Source: Athripsodes cinereus (lineage: Eukaryota > Arthropoda > Insecta > Trichoptera > Leptoceridae). Taken from it: 64,000 bases of DNA. A program made the position numbers and the translations under genes. How positions within the stretch are numbered: the first letter of the stretch is position 1; every line of letters begins with the position of its first letter. Positions 36,385 through 47,927 of this stretch are shown here, piece by piece. The stretch lies in NCBI GenBank assembly GCA_947579605.1, contig OX388317.1, forward strand, positions 22,959,384 to 23,023,383, in the 5' to 3' direction. The notes under the pieces were generated by a model. That model had not been told where the DNA came from. It did no database searches and saw only the letters and a program-made list of their open reading frames with translations.

Positions 36385-36640
36385 ATTTCATCCTATCTTA
36401 TTTATACCCTCACATAGCATTTTTTGTGAGGTAGGCAGAGAGGGCGGAATGCTAATAAAATTTATCCTTAGACACTTCTTTCACTTTCTCCACATTCATG
36501 AAGTTTCTCATGCATGTGCTTCAATTTCTCTCACTTAAGATAAAATAATCAACTAGTATTTTATCTTCGGTGAATAAGTTTTATGATTCTTTGAAATCTA
36601 TGCTTTCTTACATTTTTCATCATTCCCCTCGCATTCAGGA
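36385..36640 (-). mobile_element. RTE-like LINE 3' tail fragment
   Basis: Antisense family blocks: ATTTATACCCTCACATAGC, CTTTCACTTTCTCCACATTC and CTTCAATTTCTCTCACTTA. It lies in the same position and orientation next to exon 10 as the 31600-31855 copy does next to exon 7, after allowing for repeat B. Confidence 0.65.
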
Positions 36641-37099
36641 TTCGATAAAATGTGAACCATTGTGTGAGATAGCCCTGATGATTATATGCACCAATGTTGA
36701 AACACAACAGGCTTAAGCCCTTTATACTATGGCAACATTCATCTTTCTGCTTCATATCTGACACATCATACATATTATAAACACCTAAACAGGTGTAAAA
36801 ATTCAGACGATACGAAATACAAAATATTTTCATTAAGATTTTATTTTTGATTAATTTTTAAATACATTGTTGAGTTTTAACTTTGATATATTATGTTGTA
36901 TGTGTAATTAATGCAAGTGTAATTTAAAAAAATGTTATAAACTTGTAGAAAGTGAAAACCGCTTATTGTTTAAATAAATAAATAATTATGTTTAGTATAT
37001 TTCTTAAATTTTTATGTTTAACTGGATCAGATTGAGAGGTAAAAGCAACAAGCATTTCATAGATGATTTTATTTTGTGTGAACATATATTCTTTTATAT

Positions 37100-37590
37100 T
37101 GTGTAAACTTCTTATTAACACGTCTTGTCGGGTCTCCATGACGTTGACGACTAGCTGGGAGAAATATTTTCTGTTCTAGGCAGCACGACACAGTTCCTCC
37201 ACATTTCTCGTCCCAGTCCACTCCCGAATGTTCTGAAGCCAGGAAAGCCGCTTTCAATTTCAATCTTCCCTTTCTATGACCAGTTGTAGGGTGGCATATT
37301 TTTCTCCTCATTACTTACTTTACTTTTCGGGTCCGGACTTTAGATTTTGCCACTCCAGTATTCAGCGACGTACATCGCCTTGTCATTTGCCATCAATAGG
37401 TTACTCTCATTAGATTCTCCTCATTATGTGACCAAAATATGAAGTTTTATGGTAGCTTGATTGTTGTGAACAATTCTTTATGAGCATTCGCTCTATGCAA
37501 TACTTCAATATTACTCGTCATGTCAGTCCAAGATATTCTTAACATTCTTCGGTGAATCCACATTTCAAACGCCTCCAAGCGGTTAAAATA
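37100..37590 (-). mobile_element. Decayed LINE 3' fragment (same type as 55.3-56.0 kb)
   Basis: The minus strand reads, across frameshifts, equivalents of FEMWIHRRMLRISW, EHSGVDWDEKCGG and the N-x-x-G-DPTRRV end. These correspond to FEMWLHRRMLRIPW and VGGTRQGT in the intact-frame fragment at 55334-55963. The 80-residue ORF at 37069-37311 is part of it. Confidence 0.7.
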
Positions 37591-37594
37591 AAAC

Positions 37595-38350
37595 TAATCA
37601 ATAAAAAACTAAAAACCACATCTTATATTGTTGTTTTTGACCATCTTACTTCTACATATATGTGGTAGTAAAAAGTTGAAATTTTTTACAAATCAATTTA
37701 TTTTCTTTTAAATAATAATAAAATTTCATTGTTGAAGAAAAATATCCTACTAATATGTCGGGTAGCTTATTGCCTGGTAATATTATGTGTGACAGAGTGA
37801 GTATTTGATAAGTTAAATAATAGTAAGTAAATCATGGTTATTATTATAGTCCCAGATGGAAATAAGTACTGGATAACACAACGTTGTGCAACATGTCATT
37901 GTTGTGATGCTTGACACTGCATCATCTTCCAGTTACTACCTGAAGTTTATGTGAACTGCGACAATGCACCATAAGTGGAATAGTTTTTTCGTCAAAGTGA
38001 GAATTCAATATTTCTTGAATATCGCATAATTATATATTTCATAAATAAATAAATAAATAATTTGTAATTAAAATTATGAAAAAATTATCCTGTCTTTTTA
38101 TTTGTAATTTAATTATTTAACTAACATTTATAGTTTTATTGATGTAATATAGGTCTGGGATAATTGAGAGCTTTAGATGAAAAGGCACATTGATCCTAGA
38201 ATGTTGAAATCGAGTTAACAGCACATTTCTATTTTTATCTACAAATTATTAAATAATGTTTTTTTTTCTATACAACTCAAAATAAACATTATTTTAATTA
38301 AGTACATTCATAAGTGAGTTAAAACAATTAGATACACTCGATTAACACTT
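37595..38350. other. AT-rich spacer, no gene seen
   Basis: No coding signal or element ends. A TAAATAAATAAATAA run near 38045 may mark a lost retroposon tail. Confidence 0.4.
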
Positions 38351-38362
38351 TATTATAACCTG

Positions 38363-38553
38363 TTAATGGTTATGATTTAGATTTTTATTGACAATGATAT
38401 CTCCAACAGTATAGAGGTAAGAGTGACATCCGGTGTTCTTCTTTGAACAGTACCATCTTTTCTTCTCTTTATTCTTGTAATTGAACTCAATGCGATAGAG
38501 ATAGTTATGATACCTCAGAGCCATGGCACCAGATTTCATAGGCACGTATTCCA
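38363..38553 (-). CDS. FLYWCH zinc-finger exon 11
   Basis: Acceptor AATTGTTTTCAG/TG, frame after two nucleotides, 62 residues ending at HNH. It carries EYVPMKSGAMALRYHNYLYR, KKRWYC (Cys35), Cys42 and His60/His62. An AATAAA starts about 10 bases after the stop on this strand, so this exon appears to have its own poly(A) signal, as a terminal exon should. Confidence 0.9.
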
Positions 38554-38889
38554 CTGAAAACAATTATATTTAATTTATTTGCAAATAGTCACAAAAGTTC
38601 ACATTTCATTTGCTTCATAATGACCTGACAAGCAAATAATCTTTACCTGTTGATTTAGTTATGATGAATATTATAATAAGTATGAAAATATTTATTCAAA
38701 TTTGTAAGAAAGTGTTTTGAATGAATCTAACAAAATAATAATAATAACAACACTTAATTGATAAAAAAATTGTGAGCGATTGGCAAACTTCTTGCCTAGA
38801 GGCAATATCTTCCAGCTAACCAATAACATACATAGGTATTTATTTTAGAAATTTAAAATAACAGGGATAATAAATTTAGCTATGGAGCA

Positions 38890-39112
38890 CTCAGCAAAGA
38901 ATAATTCCCCCATTCTTTTCTTTATGTTTTGAGTGTCCTGTAAAAAGCAGGTATTTGAAAAAAAAAAATTATATTGAGATTTCCCATCCATCCTGAATAT
39001 CTTAATTTATGGTTGAAATAGAGGGGACAGCTTGCATGTTTTTACATAAAGGTGGTCTGCTGGCTACTCCACTTGTAGGATATGCCGTGATGGTATAGTA
39101 ATATATAATAAG
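38890..39112 (+). repeat. Dispersed repeat B, copy
   Basis: GTTTTGAGTGTCCTGTAAAA, GCAGGTATTTGAAA, CTTGCATGTTTTTACA and CCACTTGTAGGATATGCCGT in family order. Confidence 0.65.
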
Positions 39113-39297
39113 TAAAAATAATATTACAACTGAAATATATTTATTGGATTTTGTATAATAATAATTAATAATAAAAAAAACTCCAAACAAGAATGAAAAG
39201 TAAAATGAGAAAATAAAAGAGAAGAATTGTTTGCAATCACATTGATTTTGTGTGTGTAATTGGATCATTGCAAGAAAGGTAAATATAGTATTTTATA

Positions 39298-39497
39298 TCA
39301 ATGATTGTGGTTGAGTTTACTTGAGATGACCCAGTGAGAGTCCCCATATGTGTAGAGATGTGCTGGGCAGGTTGTTCTTTCCCTCATAAAGCAGTACCAC
39401 CTCTGTTTTGGTTTGTCCTTATAATAACTCTCCAAACAGAACTCCTGATTGCAGTATTTCAATCGTTTGCTACCCCTCTTTGATATCACAATCTCCG
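39298..39497 (-). CDS. FLYWCH zinc-finger exon 12
   Basis: Acceptor TTAAATATTACAG/CG, frame after two nucleotides, 65 residues ending at HNH. It carries EIVISKRGSKRLKY, then SYYKDKPKQRWYC (Cys35), Cys43 and His63/His65. The segment between the second Cys and the His pair is two residues longer than in neighbours (GDSHWVISSKLN). A partial decayed copy lies 1.1 kb away at about 40.5 kb. Confidence 0.89.
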
Positions 39498-39911
39498 CTG
39501 TAATATTTAAACTGTATTATACGATACATCTAAAGGTGAGTTAGCTCTGGGAAAAATGACAACTATGAGATAGAGATATTTATGTTTGTATTTGCAGCCA
39601 ACTGCACTGACAGGCAGGTAATATGCAAGTATAATAACATATTGTATATACACACACTAATATAAACAATTAAATGCCCTCATTTATAAGCACACCCATA
39701 TAACACAATTGAATAGATAGCATACTAAGCTACACAACATAAGCAAAACAAAATCATTAGTACAGGAGCACTTATACAAAAGTGTGAGAGAGAAAAAAAC
39801 ACATTATAGAACACAATATATTACCTGAACTTGGTAACTAAGGAGTAAGGATGGAGATAAAAATAAAGAAATAGTCAGTTTTGTACCAAAAGAAATTAAT
39901 TGAGTTGAAAA

Positions 39912-40082
39912 TGAGTTCGTCAGTAGCCTGGAGGTGAAGAGTCTCAGCCTCGTGAACAGGGGGTCCGTGGCTCGATCCCAGGTGCCAACAAAATTCCCTT
40001 TCACGACACAAGCTTTTAGCTTACTGTGAAAGGTGTACATATAAGGTTTTTAACAAAACCCAAATATATCATTAAAAAAAAA
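39912..40082 (+). mobile_element. tRNA-headed SINE, copy 3
   Basis: TGAGTTCGTCAGTAGCCTGG, a B-box-like GGCTCGATCCC, then the common body and an A-rich end. The B box carries a G-C change from GGTTCGATCCC. Confidence 0.85.
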
Positions 40083-40199
40083 GATAATAATCCGCAGGTA
40101 TCTATAACATTATATTTGCATCAATAACTTGTATCAATTTAGCATCAATATTTACAGAATATGTTTCATTATCAATGCTGTTTTCAATGTTACAAATAC

Positions 40200-40290
40200 A
40201 TGAGGCACGGAGAGAACAGTTTGCATGTTTATTACATGCAGCTGGTCTGTTAGCTATCCCACTTTTGGGATATGCCGTGAAGGTATGGTA
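40200..40290 (+). repeat. Dispersed repeat B, 3' part only
   Basis: GGCACGGAGAGAACAGTTTG, ACATGCAGCTGGTCTG and GGATATGCCGTGAAGGTAT match the end of the 31.3 kb copy. Confidence 0.65.
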
Positions 40291-40454
40291 ATAATATTAG
40301 TACTATATTCAAGCTATACGTAATATTTTTAATATAAAATAATAAATTTCTAATATACATTTATCTATTTATTATCTATAGTTAAAAAAAAAGAAACAAC
40401 ATAAATAACAAACCTCATGCCTATCATAACTTGAATTACCCTAGGCAGTAGCAT

Positions 40455-40595
40455 CTTTGCTTTGCTTTGCCTTTATAATAGCTCTCCAAACAGAAATCCA
40501 CATTGTATTACTTTCAATTGCTTACGGCCTCTCTTTGAAACCACCATTTCTGATATATAATCACATGGAATATTATTGTATTATACAAGGAAACA
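40455..40595 (-). pseudogene. Truncated FLYWCH exon (decayed duplicate of exon 12)
   Basis: The minus strand shows VVSKRGRKQLK and then, after a frame change, a match to the DNA of exon 12 around CTCTCCAAACAGAA and CTTTATAATAG. The part that would encode the second Cys and HNH is missing, and an in-frame stop follows. The similarity extends into the flanking intron (ATTGTATTATAC), so this is a genomic duplication and not a retrocopy. Confidence 0.75.
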
Positions 40596-41125
40596 TTGTG
40601 GCTGCATTTAAATTATCAGTACGTATAAATACTTATGTTCTACTTTTCTATAGTTGCCAACTACTAGAGAAGAAAGATTTGCAGAGATGGAAAGTAAATA
40701 AGTTTTAAGCATCATATTTAATTTTTATTCAATAAATAAAATACATAAACAATAAAATAAACTTTACTGTATAAAAATATAACAAGTAGAATTGGCGGGT
40801 TTATTGCCTGCAAGCAATTTCTTAGAATCAAAAAAGAATAAGACAAAAATATGAATCAAAAATGGTGGAGAACACAAAGTTTTAAAACATACATAAAATA
40901 ATCAACAATAGAAAAAAAAGAAGGAAACTTAATATCTTCAATATTTAATATTTATTAATCAATGACAATAAACAAAAATAATAATATAATAAAAGTCTAT
41001 AATTTTCTATGTCTCTTCTATATTCAACGACATCTATCTAAAAATATATGTTTTTTTTTTTCGGTTGTTGATAGTTGTAATAACCCCTTGTCATCTTCCA
41101 CAGTGCGCTGTACAATGTTGTAAGA

Positions 41126-41316
41126 TTAGTGATTGTGGTTCATGTTTGTGTTAAGGATAGCATCATCATAGGTGTGTATATGGGAGGTGCAGCCTGCCTT
41201 CCGTTTGGAACAGAACCATCTCTTTTTTGGTTTGTCCTTGTACTTAGTCTCCATATAGTAGGTATGTTGTTGGTATTTCAAACACATAGAACCACTTCTG
41301 GATACAGCAAATGTTA
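41126..41316 (-). CDS. FLYWCH zinc-finger exon 13
   Basis: Acceptor GTGGTTTCCAG/TA, frame after two nucleotides, 62 residues ending at HNH. It carries TFAVSRSGSMCLKY, YYMETKYKDKPKKRWFC (Cys35), Cys42 and His60/His62. The YKDKPKxRW words link it to exon 12. Confidence 0.9.
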
Positions 41317-41439
41317 CTGGAAACCACACATACATATACATTGCCAATTATAACAGATTTTTTCTGACCATTTATATATGAGTCACAGAGGCTAATTCAT
41401 TAATTTAATATCTATAACATCAGAACACTTTTCACAGAG

Positions 41440-41580
41440 GGGAGGCAGAGAAGATGCAACACCATAAAGATTTATCAATATATACCTACTTTCTTTTATT
41501 TCTTCTAATGTCATCTGTGAGAATTTGATCCACATAATCAAGCCACATGGTTGTTGAATGGCCACACTTTCTAACTAATG
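41440..41580 (-). mobile_element. RTE-like LINE 3' tail fragment
   Basis: GAGAATTTGATCCACATAAT and CAAGCCACATGGTTGTTG are the antisense of the family block DHVDQIL and TTWL. Heavily decayed. Confidence 0.55.
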
Positions 41581-41606
41581 CATTATTTGATTGTGATTCA
41601 TATTGT

Positions 41607-41778
41607 GACAAATGTTGTTATAGAAGAAGATATTATGTAGGATGTAATTTGGAATAGTTATTGACAAATGTTATAGAAGAAGATATTATGTAGGATGTAA
41701 TTTGGAATAGTTATTGACAAATGTTGTTATAGAAGAAGATATTATGTAGGATGTAATTTGGAATAGTTATTGACAAAA
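41607..41778. repeat. Tandem repeat, about 55 bp x 3
   Basis: Three consecutive copies of a unit running from GTTATAGAAGAAGATATTAT to GGAATAGTTATTGACAAAT. The middle copy lacks three bases (GTT). Copies are otherwise the same on reading. Confidence 0.9.
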
Positions 41779-42105
41779 TCAATATTGTGCTAACACAGCT
41801 TTTATTCTAAAGAGACTTCTATAATCATGGATTATATTATGGCCTGTTTTATAAACCTAATATTGTTCTCTATCGATAAGAAAATGTTCAAGATTATTTG
41901 CCTTCTGGTTCACAATAGAGACTTATTATGAATGGCAAAAAAACCATGTAAAAAATATAAGAATACAGTATTATTCTACTCAATTAAAGTTTACACATAA
42001 TAAATAACATTTATTAGTATAGATAATTTAAAATATGAGTAAACTTTAAGATTATGAAGAAAAATGAATTAGTAAATATACAAAACAAACAAATAATATC
42101 TGAAT

Positions 42106-42305
42106 TTATGGTGGGTGAGAGTGGGGTACATTATTTTTAATAGGAAACTCATGAACAGTGAAAAGTACCGCTTTGCAGCCTACTGTTGCATCCCTGGCAC
42201 ACATCCATCTTTTCTTCTCTTTCTCTTTGTAGCGTCCATCCAGTCTATATACATATCCCTCGTAAGTCACTATGTTACGTCCTGTACTAGTTGTGGAGTA
42301 GTAAG
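42106..42305 (-). CDS. FLYWCH zinc-finger exon 14 (no internal start codon)
   Basis: Acceptor AAATGTTACAG/CT, frame after two nucleotides, 65 residues. It carries YYSTTSTGRNIVTYEG, YVYRLDGRYK, KKRWMC (Cys35), Cys43 and HSHPP (His61/His63). No ATG-led ORF marks it; it appears only when read from the splice acceptor. It closes the KKRW block. Confidence 0.88.
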
Positions 42306-42881
42306 CTGTAACATTTGTATCAACTATTAATAATGTCTGTGTATATTTTTATTATATACCTACCATTTTTTTATTGTTTTGCTGGGTTTGGGCCCAACAT
42401 GCAGTCTAGAAAAGCAATTAGACATCTTGATTGTTTGAAAGTGTGAGAATGACGGAATTGGTGAACGTTGTCTATCACTTAAGTCAGCCTAGAGCCAAAT
42501 CCTAAGTGTTGGGATACCTTTCTCACCTCTTCCGATTAGATTTTGCACAATGATACATTGAGATGTCTGATTGGTTTTGTCTGTATATATGTTGGACATA
42601 TAGGTATATATAAATTTATATTGTTTATAAAGGTTGTTAATAGATCTACTAAGGCCCAATATTTCAATGTGCTCTTGGGCTACGGTGATCCTTTTTGTGA
42701 AGTCCACCATAACTTGCTTAATTTTGTCTTTTTTATCCTATAAACTTTAACAAGTAAGTGATAAATAAAGTAAAATAGTTGTTACCGGTTGAAATTTACT
42801 GCATAGACAAAATTAATTTAGTTAAAGTGAATCGCATAATACGGCTCTTTAAAGGTATATTGAAATATGGAGGATCTAAAA

Positions 42882-44829
42882 CAGGGATGTTGCGAATATT
42901 CGCATCCGCATCCGCAAATTTATTTATTTATTTATTAACATAATATACGGCTAAATAGCCTTTAAAGTACAATAACTTACAAAAACAAACTTGAAACAAA
43001 CACAATTAACACATAAGTGACAATGAATACAAAAACATGACAGTAGTAACTACAGGGGATTCTCAACGGAAAGCATGTACCCTCGTATAAACCTGCTCAC
43101 AGCACATCTCCTCACAGTGTACTCCGAATCGTTGAAAATATCGATCTCACTGTAATTATTCCCTATTACATGGAGTCGATTCATCGATGAGTAATAGATA
43201 TAATTGGATGATGATCCCGCAGCATAGAACAATGCCTGACTTCTGATGTTACGACTCGGGACACGCAAGTTTACTAAGCTAAGCAACTCTGGGCAATTCA
43301 GAGAGCCAGTCACTATTCTCTTCAGTGTAAGGAGATCGAACAACAATCTGCGATCATGTAGGCTAACGAGCCTCATCTCCATCAACAAAAAATCATAGTT
43401 CAGCCCATCAATGGGAATACCCAGGCGGTAGTTCACGTGTCGTAAGAATCTATGTTGAATTGCTTCAATAGTATTGATGTGCACAGCGTAATTTGGGGAC
43501 CAGACAGTGGTCGCATACTCTAGTTGGCTCCTAACATAAGCACAATATACTATTTTTAATGTTTCAATTCTTTTGAAATTTTTTGACATTCTAAATATGA
43601 AACCTAGTAGTCTATTTGCATTATCCCTTATGCTCTGTATGTGCTTTATGAAATTCAGCCTATCATCGAAAATGATACCGAGGTCCCTTACTTCTGAGAG
43701 AGCATTTAGAACAACCGTTCCAAGTTTGTAATCAAAAACCAGTCTCTCCCTTGATCTAGTAAAGCGCATAACATTACATTTTTTTTCATTTAGTAATAGA
43801 CCGTTTTCATCACACCAGCCTGATAGAACATCAATATTGTGTTGCAATATAGCACAATCTTCTATATTATGAACTACTCTAAATATTTTAAGGTCGTCAG
43901 CATACAGTAAAGCCTCTACTCCATGCAACCTATCAACTATGTCATTCACGAAAAGAACAAAAAGGATCGGTCCCAGATGGGAGCCCTGCGGGACTCCACT
44001 AGTCGCCAAAAACTCCTGTGATACTGTTCCTCCAACCTTAACTGCAAGTTTTCTTTCCGATAAGTAACTCTCTATCCATCTCACAAATATCTCTCCAAAG
44101 CCCATACATTCAAGTTTACCTATCAGAACTGCATGATTAACTGCATCGAAAGCCTTGGAGAAATCCGTGTAAATGGAATCAACCTGACTTCCCTTCGCCA
44201 TTGCGCATGATATGTAATTGTTGTATAAAAGAAGATTTGTTAGAGTCGATCTTCCCTGGACAAACCCATGCTGTTTGGCTGTGATATAAGAGCTTATGCA
44301 TGGTGAGACCGTCTCCAGGACAAGGACTTCAAAAACTTTGGCAACTATAGACTGGATGCATGCACCAATGCATGTCCAAATGCATGCGGAGCTTCCGCAT
44401 GTATTTGGACATCTGCATCCGCATCCGCAATAATCAATGCGGATGTTATTGCGGATGCGGATGTAAGACAATTTGCGACAAGAAAGAAATGAGGCGGGGC
44501 CGGCAAAAGGCGCATGCCGTTTGCACTTGACATTAACCAATGGGAACGAAAATAATGGTGACAAGATCCGACGCGTTTTTATTTTTGCTGGTTTTATTTT
44601 ATTTTTACAAATAACAAAGAAGAAAAAAAAATTTCGACAAAAAATCCATAATATTAGCAAAAATTTCGTCACATATTTGACAGTGGGGCCTACCAACTAA
44701 GATAGTTCTTACTTTTTTTCTATAACATCTTAAACATCCGCATCCGCATCCGCGGATGTGAGCCTTCGAAAATCCGCATCCACATTCACATCCGCGGATG
44801 TGTAAAAATCGACATCCGCAACAACCCTG
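42882..44829. mobile_element. Non-autonomous hAT element (GCATCCGC family), copy 3, split by a LINE
   Basis: The left end CAGGGATGTTGCG starts at 42882 and the right end CGCAACAACCCTG stops at 44829. The 8-bp duplication ATCTAAAA flanks both ends (42874-42881 and 44830-44837). Only about 38 bp of the left end remain before a LINE of about 1.46 kb. The remainder from about 44380 matches copies 1 and 2. Confidence 0.92.
42920..44380 (-). mobile_element. 5'-truncated jockey-like LINE inserted in the hAT element
   Basis: The minus strand encodes the middle and end of a reverse transcriptase: KQHGFVQGRSTLTNLL, DFSKAFDAVNH, GVPQGSHLGPILFVLFVND, LLYADDLKIF, then RDLGIIFD and a C-terminal thumb-like region (RSQLEYATTVWSP). 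The stop is at 43050, followed by a short 3' UTR and an AAATAAATAAAT tail at 42920. The endonuclease and first RT blocks are absent. The frame is unbroken for over 400 residues, so it is young. The ORF continues upstream into the hAT element to 44696, but that first part is not LINE protein. Confidence 0.9.
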
Positions 44830-45372
44830 ATCTAAAAATATCTGTAATAAAGCTATCATACAAACTCAAGTGGATTTAAAAACTACATTAAATATAAATG
44901 TGTATGTAATGGAAAAAAGATAAAATAAATTTATGCAAATTTTTCTAATTGTTTCATACTCATAGCTATATAATATTTTTATTTTGAAGAAATGATAATG
45001 AAACTACAGGAAATACACCAAAAAATATTTATTAATCCAACTGAAAATAAGTATCATCCATATGTAACGTTAATAATAACTAAACATAAACTCTTCTCAA
45101 CAAGTTATATGTTAATCAATCAATAAAATATAATGAAAACAGTGCTCACTTATTAAATAAATAGAGGTGCCATTGATATTAACTAAAATTATATAAACCA
45201 AACTATATTAGGTACTTATATATGTAAAATTAACATTCAATAATATGAAACATGTACAATGAAACTAAATTAGAATTGACAGTACTGAAACTAAAATCAA
45301 TTTATTTGACACTATACAATTTTAGAAAAATATATATAATATCCTCTCTGCACCATTATAAAGGAAGGTGAA

Positions 45373-45527
45373 GATGAAATTAAAAAACAAGTGTTTTTCT
45401 ACTTTGTTTTTTATTGAGAGAGACGTCTTTCCTCTTACAAGGATTGACATTGTCCTTGTAAGAGGAAAGACGTCTCTCTCAATAAAAAAACAATACAGTA
45501 AAAAACATTTATTTTTTAATTTCATCA
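45373..45527. mobile_element. Foldback MITE family E, copy 3 (long hairpin)
   Basis: Arms GATGAAATTAAAAAACAAG and CTTTCCTCTTACAAGGA are matched by TCCTTGTAAGAGGAAAG and TTAATTTCATC around the loop TTGACATTG. The match is close to perfect over about 70 bp per side. The right flank GGAATTTTACTACCTAAACA, to about 45560, belongs to the family as well. Confidence 0.88.
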
Positions 45528-45648
45528 TGGAATTTTACTACCTAAACACCGACACAGTGACAAGATGCAGATAGTTAGCATGCCCCAAGATGATACACAA
45601 TGTGTAAGCAGATGGGAAAACTATCCATTCATTTTTATTTATCTAAGC

Positions 45649-45822
45649 CAGTGTTTCTTATGGTGGGGCATGACACCTCAGAGGTGGGGCACAGCGTTTT
45701 GTAATAATTTCAGCTATAATATATGTTTTGAAATTTACCAATTGTTTAATAATTAGAAAAGAAAAAGAAAAACTTTTGAAAAGACTGGTGGGGCATGGCA
45801 TAAAGAAGGTTGGGAAACACTG
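45649..45822. mobile_element. hAT-type MITE
   Basis: Ends CAGTGTTTC and GAAACACTG, with inner GGTGGGGCATG repeats in direct order. The flanks ATCTAAGC and ATCTAAAT match at 6 of 8 positions, as for an aged 8-bp duplication. No coding capacity. Confidence 0.65.
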
Positions 45823-47084
45823 ATCTAAATCATTACGCCATCTCTTACGAGAGGTAGCCAGTAGATAAACTGCATGTAATAAACATTCAAAATCTATGTA
45901 AAATATTATAGGAGTACTATTTTGAGGTTTTCAATAAATTCTGTGTAAAAAGGAAAAAGAGATGAGTTGATATTTACACATAAAACACTAAATATATTAA
46001 TATAAATAGCCCATACTCTATGGTATTGTAGTGTTGTCGTGCAGATTTTGTTTTGATTCTCCTGTGATGTGGAGTTTTTCGATCCATCCCCTTTTCCTTT
46101 TGCATCCAGAATTTTGATTTACTTTGTTATTGTTAAATATGTTAGTGTGTTCAAAATTCTCATTTCTGAATCATCATATCTAATTAAATCAACAAAATGT
46201 GTATCATAAGAAATAAAACTTTTTTGTTTCTGTAATAAACAAAGCCACAATCTCAAGATGATGTTTTTTCACCTTCATATTTCAGAATAAACCTTGAGAG
46301 GGTTAAACTCTAACTGCACTAAACAGCTCAATTCATATTAAGTATATTCATGTGCGTTACAGACAAATAAAATATTAACCAGGTTACATATTGTAATATT
46401 AAAACATTTTCTTATATAAAATAATAATAAATTGTTAAATAAAAGATCAACTAGTAATTATTAATTATAAAAGTTAAATGTTAACAATAAAATTATCATA
46501 TAAGTGTCTGACTCTTGTTAATACATTTTATTAATTGAGGCAAAATATTTTTTATTATAATATTAAACACAGGTGATATTATGTAAATATTATTGAGAAA
46601 ATATTTCTCATAAGGCCGCTTCAGTACATGTTATTGCACAACTAACACATATTAGGGGCTAGGGCGCCATCAAATACATTAACTTATCCAATACATACAA
46701 ACACCAAAACAATAAAATCTTAAAAATAAAAAATAAACCTATCATCTTAAAACATAAACAATATCATAATAGGTACTTTAGTAAAAATAATAGGCACTTC
46801 ATACTTATGTGACGTGTATTATTATTGATTATTGTTATGTTAGAATAAAATAAAAGATTTGTCCAGAATAAAGGATAATTAAATAAATTGCACACTACAG
46901 TACTACTAATCTTGTAGACTATCATATAACAATAATCTACATACATAATTTATTTGTACTAAATATATTAGTGATGCACCAGACTTTGGAAAAACAGATG
47001 TGTAAATGGTTAGTAGCAAGATACAAGTGTCCTCAATATAATAGCTCGAAATTTCTATTGTTCTAAACACATTGCTGAAATTGT

Positions 47085-47235
47085 TTTATTTATTTATTTA
47101 TTCATTCTTTACTGTACATTGATTACAAACAATTACATAAAAGGTAAACATTCAAGTTAGATATATTCAATATACAGAGGGTGGTTTATCGCAAAGACAA
47201 TCTCTTCCAACTAACCCATTGATGATTTATTATAA
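47085..47235. repeat. Dispersed repeat C, copy 3
   Basis: TTTATTTATTTATTCATTC, TACTGTACATTGATTACAAA, TACAGAGGGTGGTTTATCG and CTTCCAACTAACCCATTGA, in the same order as copy 1. Confidence 0.7.
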
Positions 47236-47927
47236 CAATTTGTGCATCACTAAAGAGTCAACTCTTTATAATATATATATGTATATGTAATATTAGTTTA
47301 TAACTTAAAATTCACATAACATTTATAAAAATATGTGCAATTTAAGTCACTTTACGAGTTGTAGATAAAATTAAAATAACATGCAATTATCTATACTATG
47401 AATTTCAATTTTAATAAAAAAAATATAGGTCCAATTATTATACATAAAATTATGTTAGGTATATAAAGAAACAAGTAAGTATTTAGACATTTTAAGCAGA
47501 TAACAAACTACTTAATTACCGATGTTAATAATTTCTTTACTAACTAACTTCAACCTTTGGTTCTTATTAGTCTTATATCTCTATTAGAACCGTGAGCTGT
47601 CAAATGCCTTGCTGCACCAAAAGCACACTTACCAGTGCTCTGTGCAAGAGGCTACCTGTGTCACTAATCTGTTAAGGCAAGTTATTCTATAAATTACTAC
47701 TATATTGTTATTATATATGTATATATACCACATATAATTATGTTAACTTCAACAAAACTTACATATATTATATTAAGAAGAAAGGCACACGTGTGTCAGT
47801 GTTGTTGACAAAATAATCATTACTCATACAGAGTTAATTTAGACATCAAATATAAGTAATTTAAAAAATGTGATGGAAGTTTGAGACCATTTTTTTACTT
47901 TTTACACTTCATGAAATAAGTTAAAAT

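Noticed and set aside
44350..44696. N-terminal 130 or so residues of the 548-residue ORF as part of a gene
   Set aside because: This part is translation of the GCATCC-rich hAT element, as shown by the other two copies. Only the part below about 44380 is LINE reverse transcriptase.
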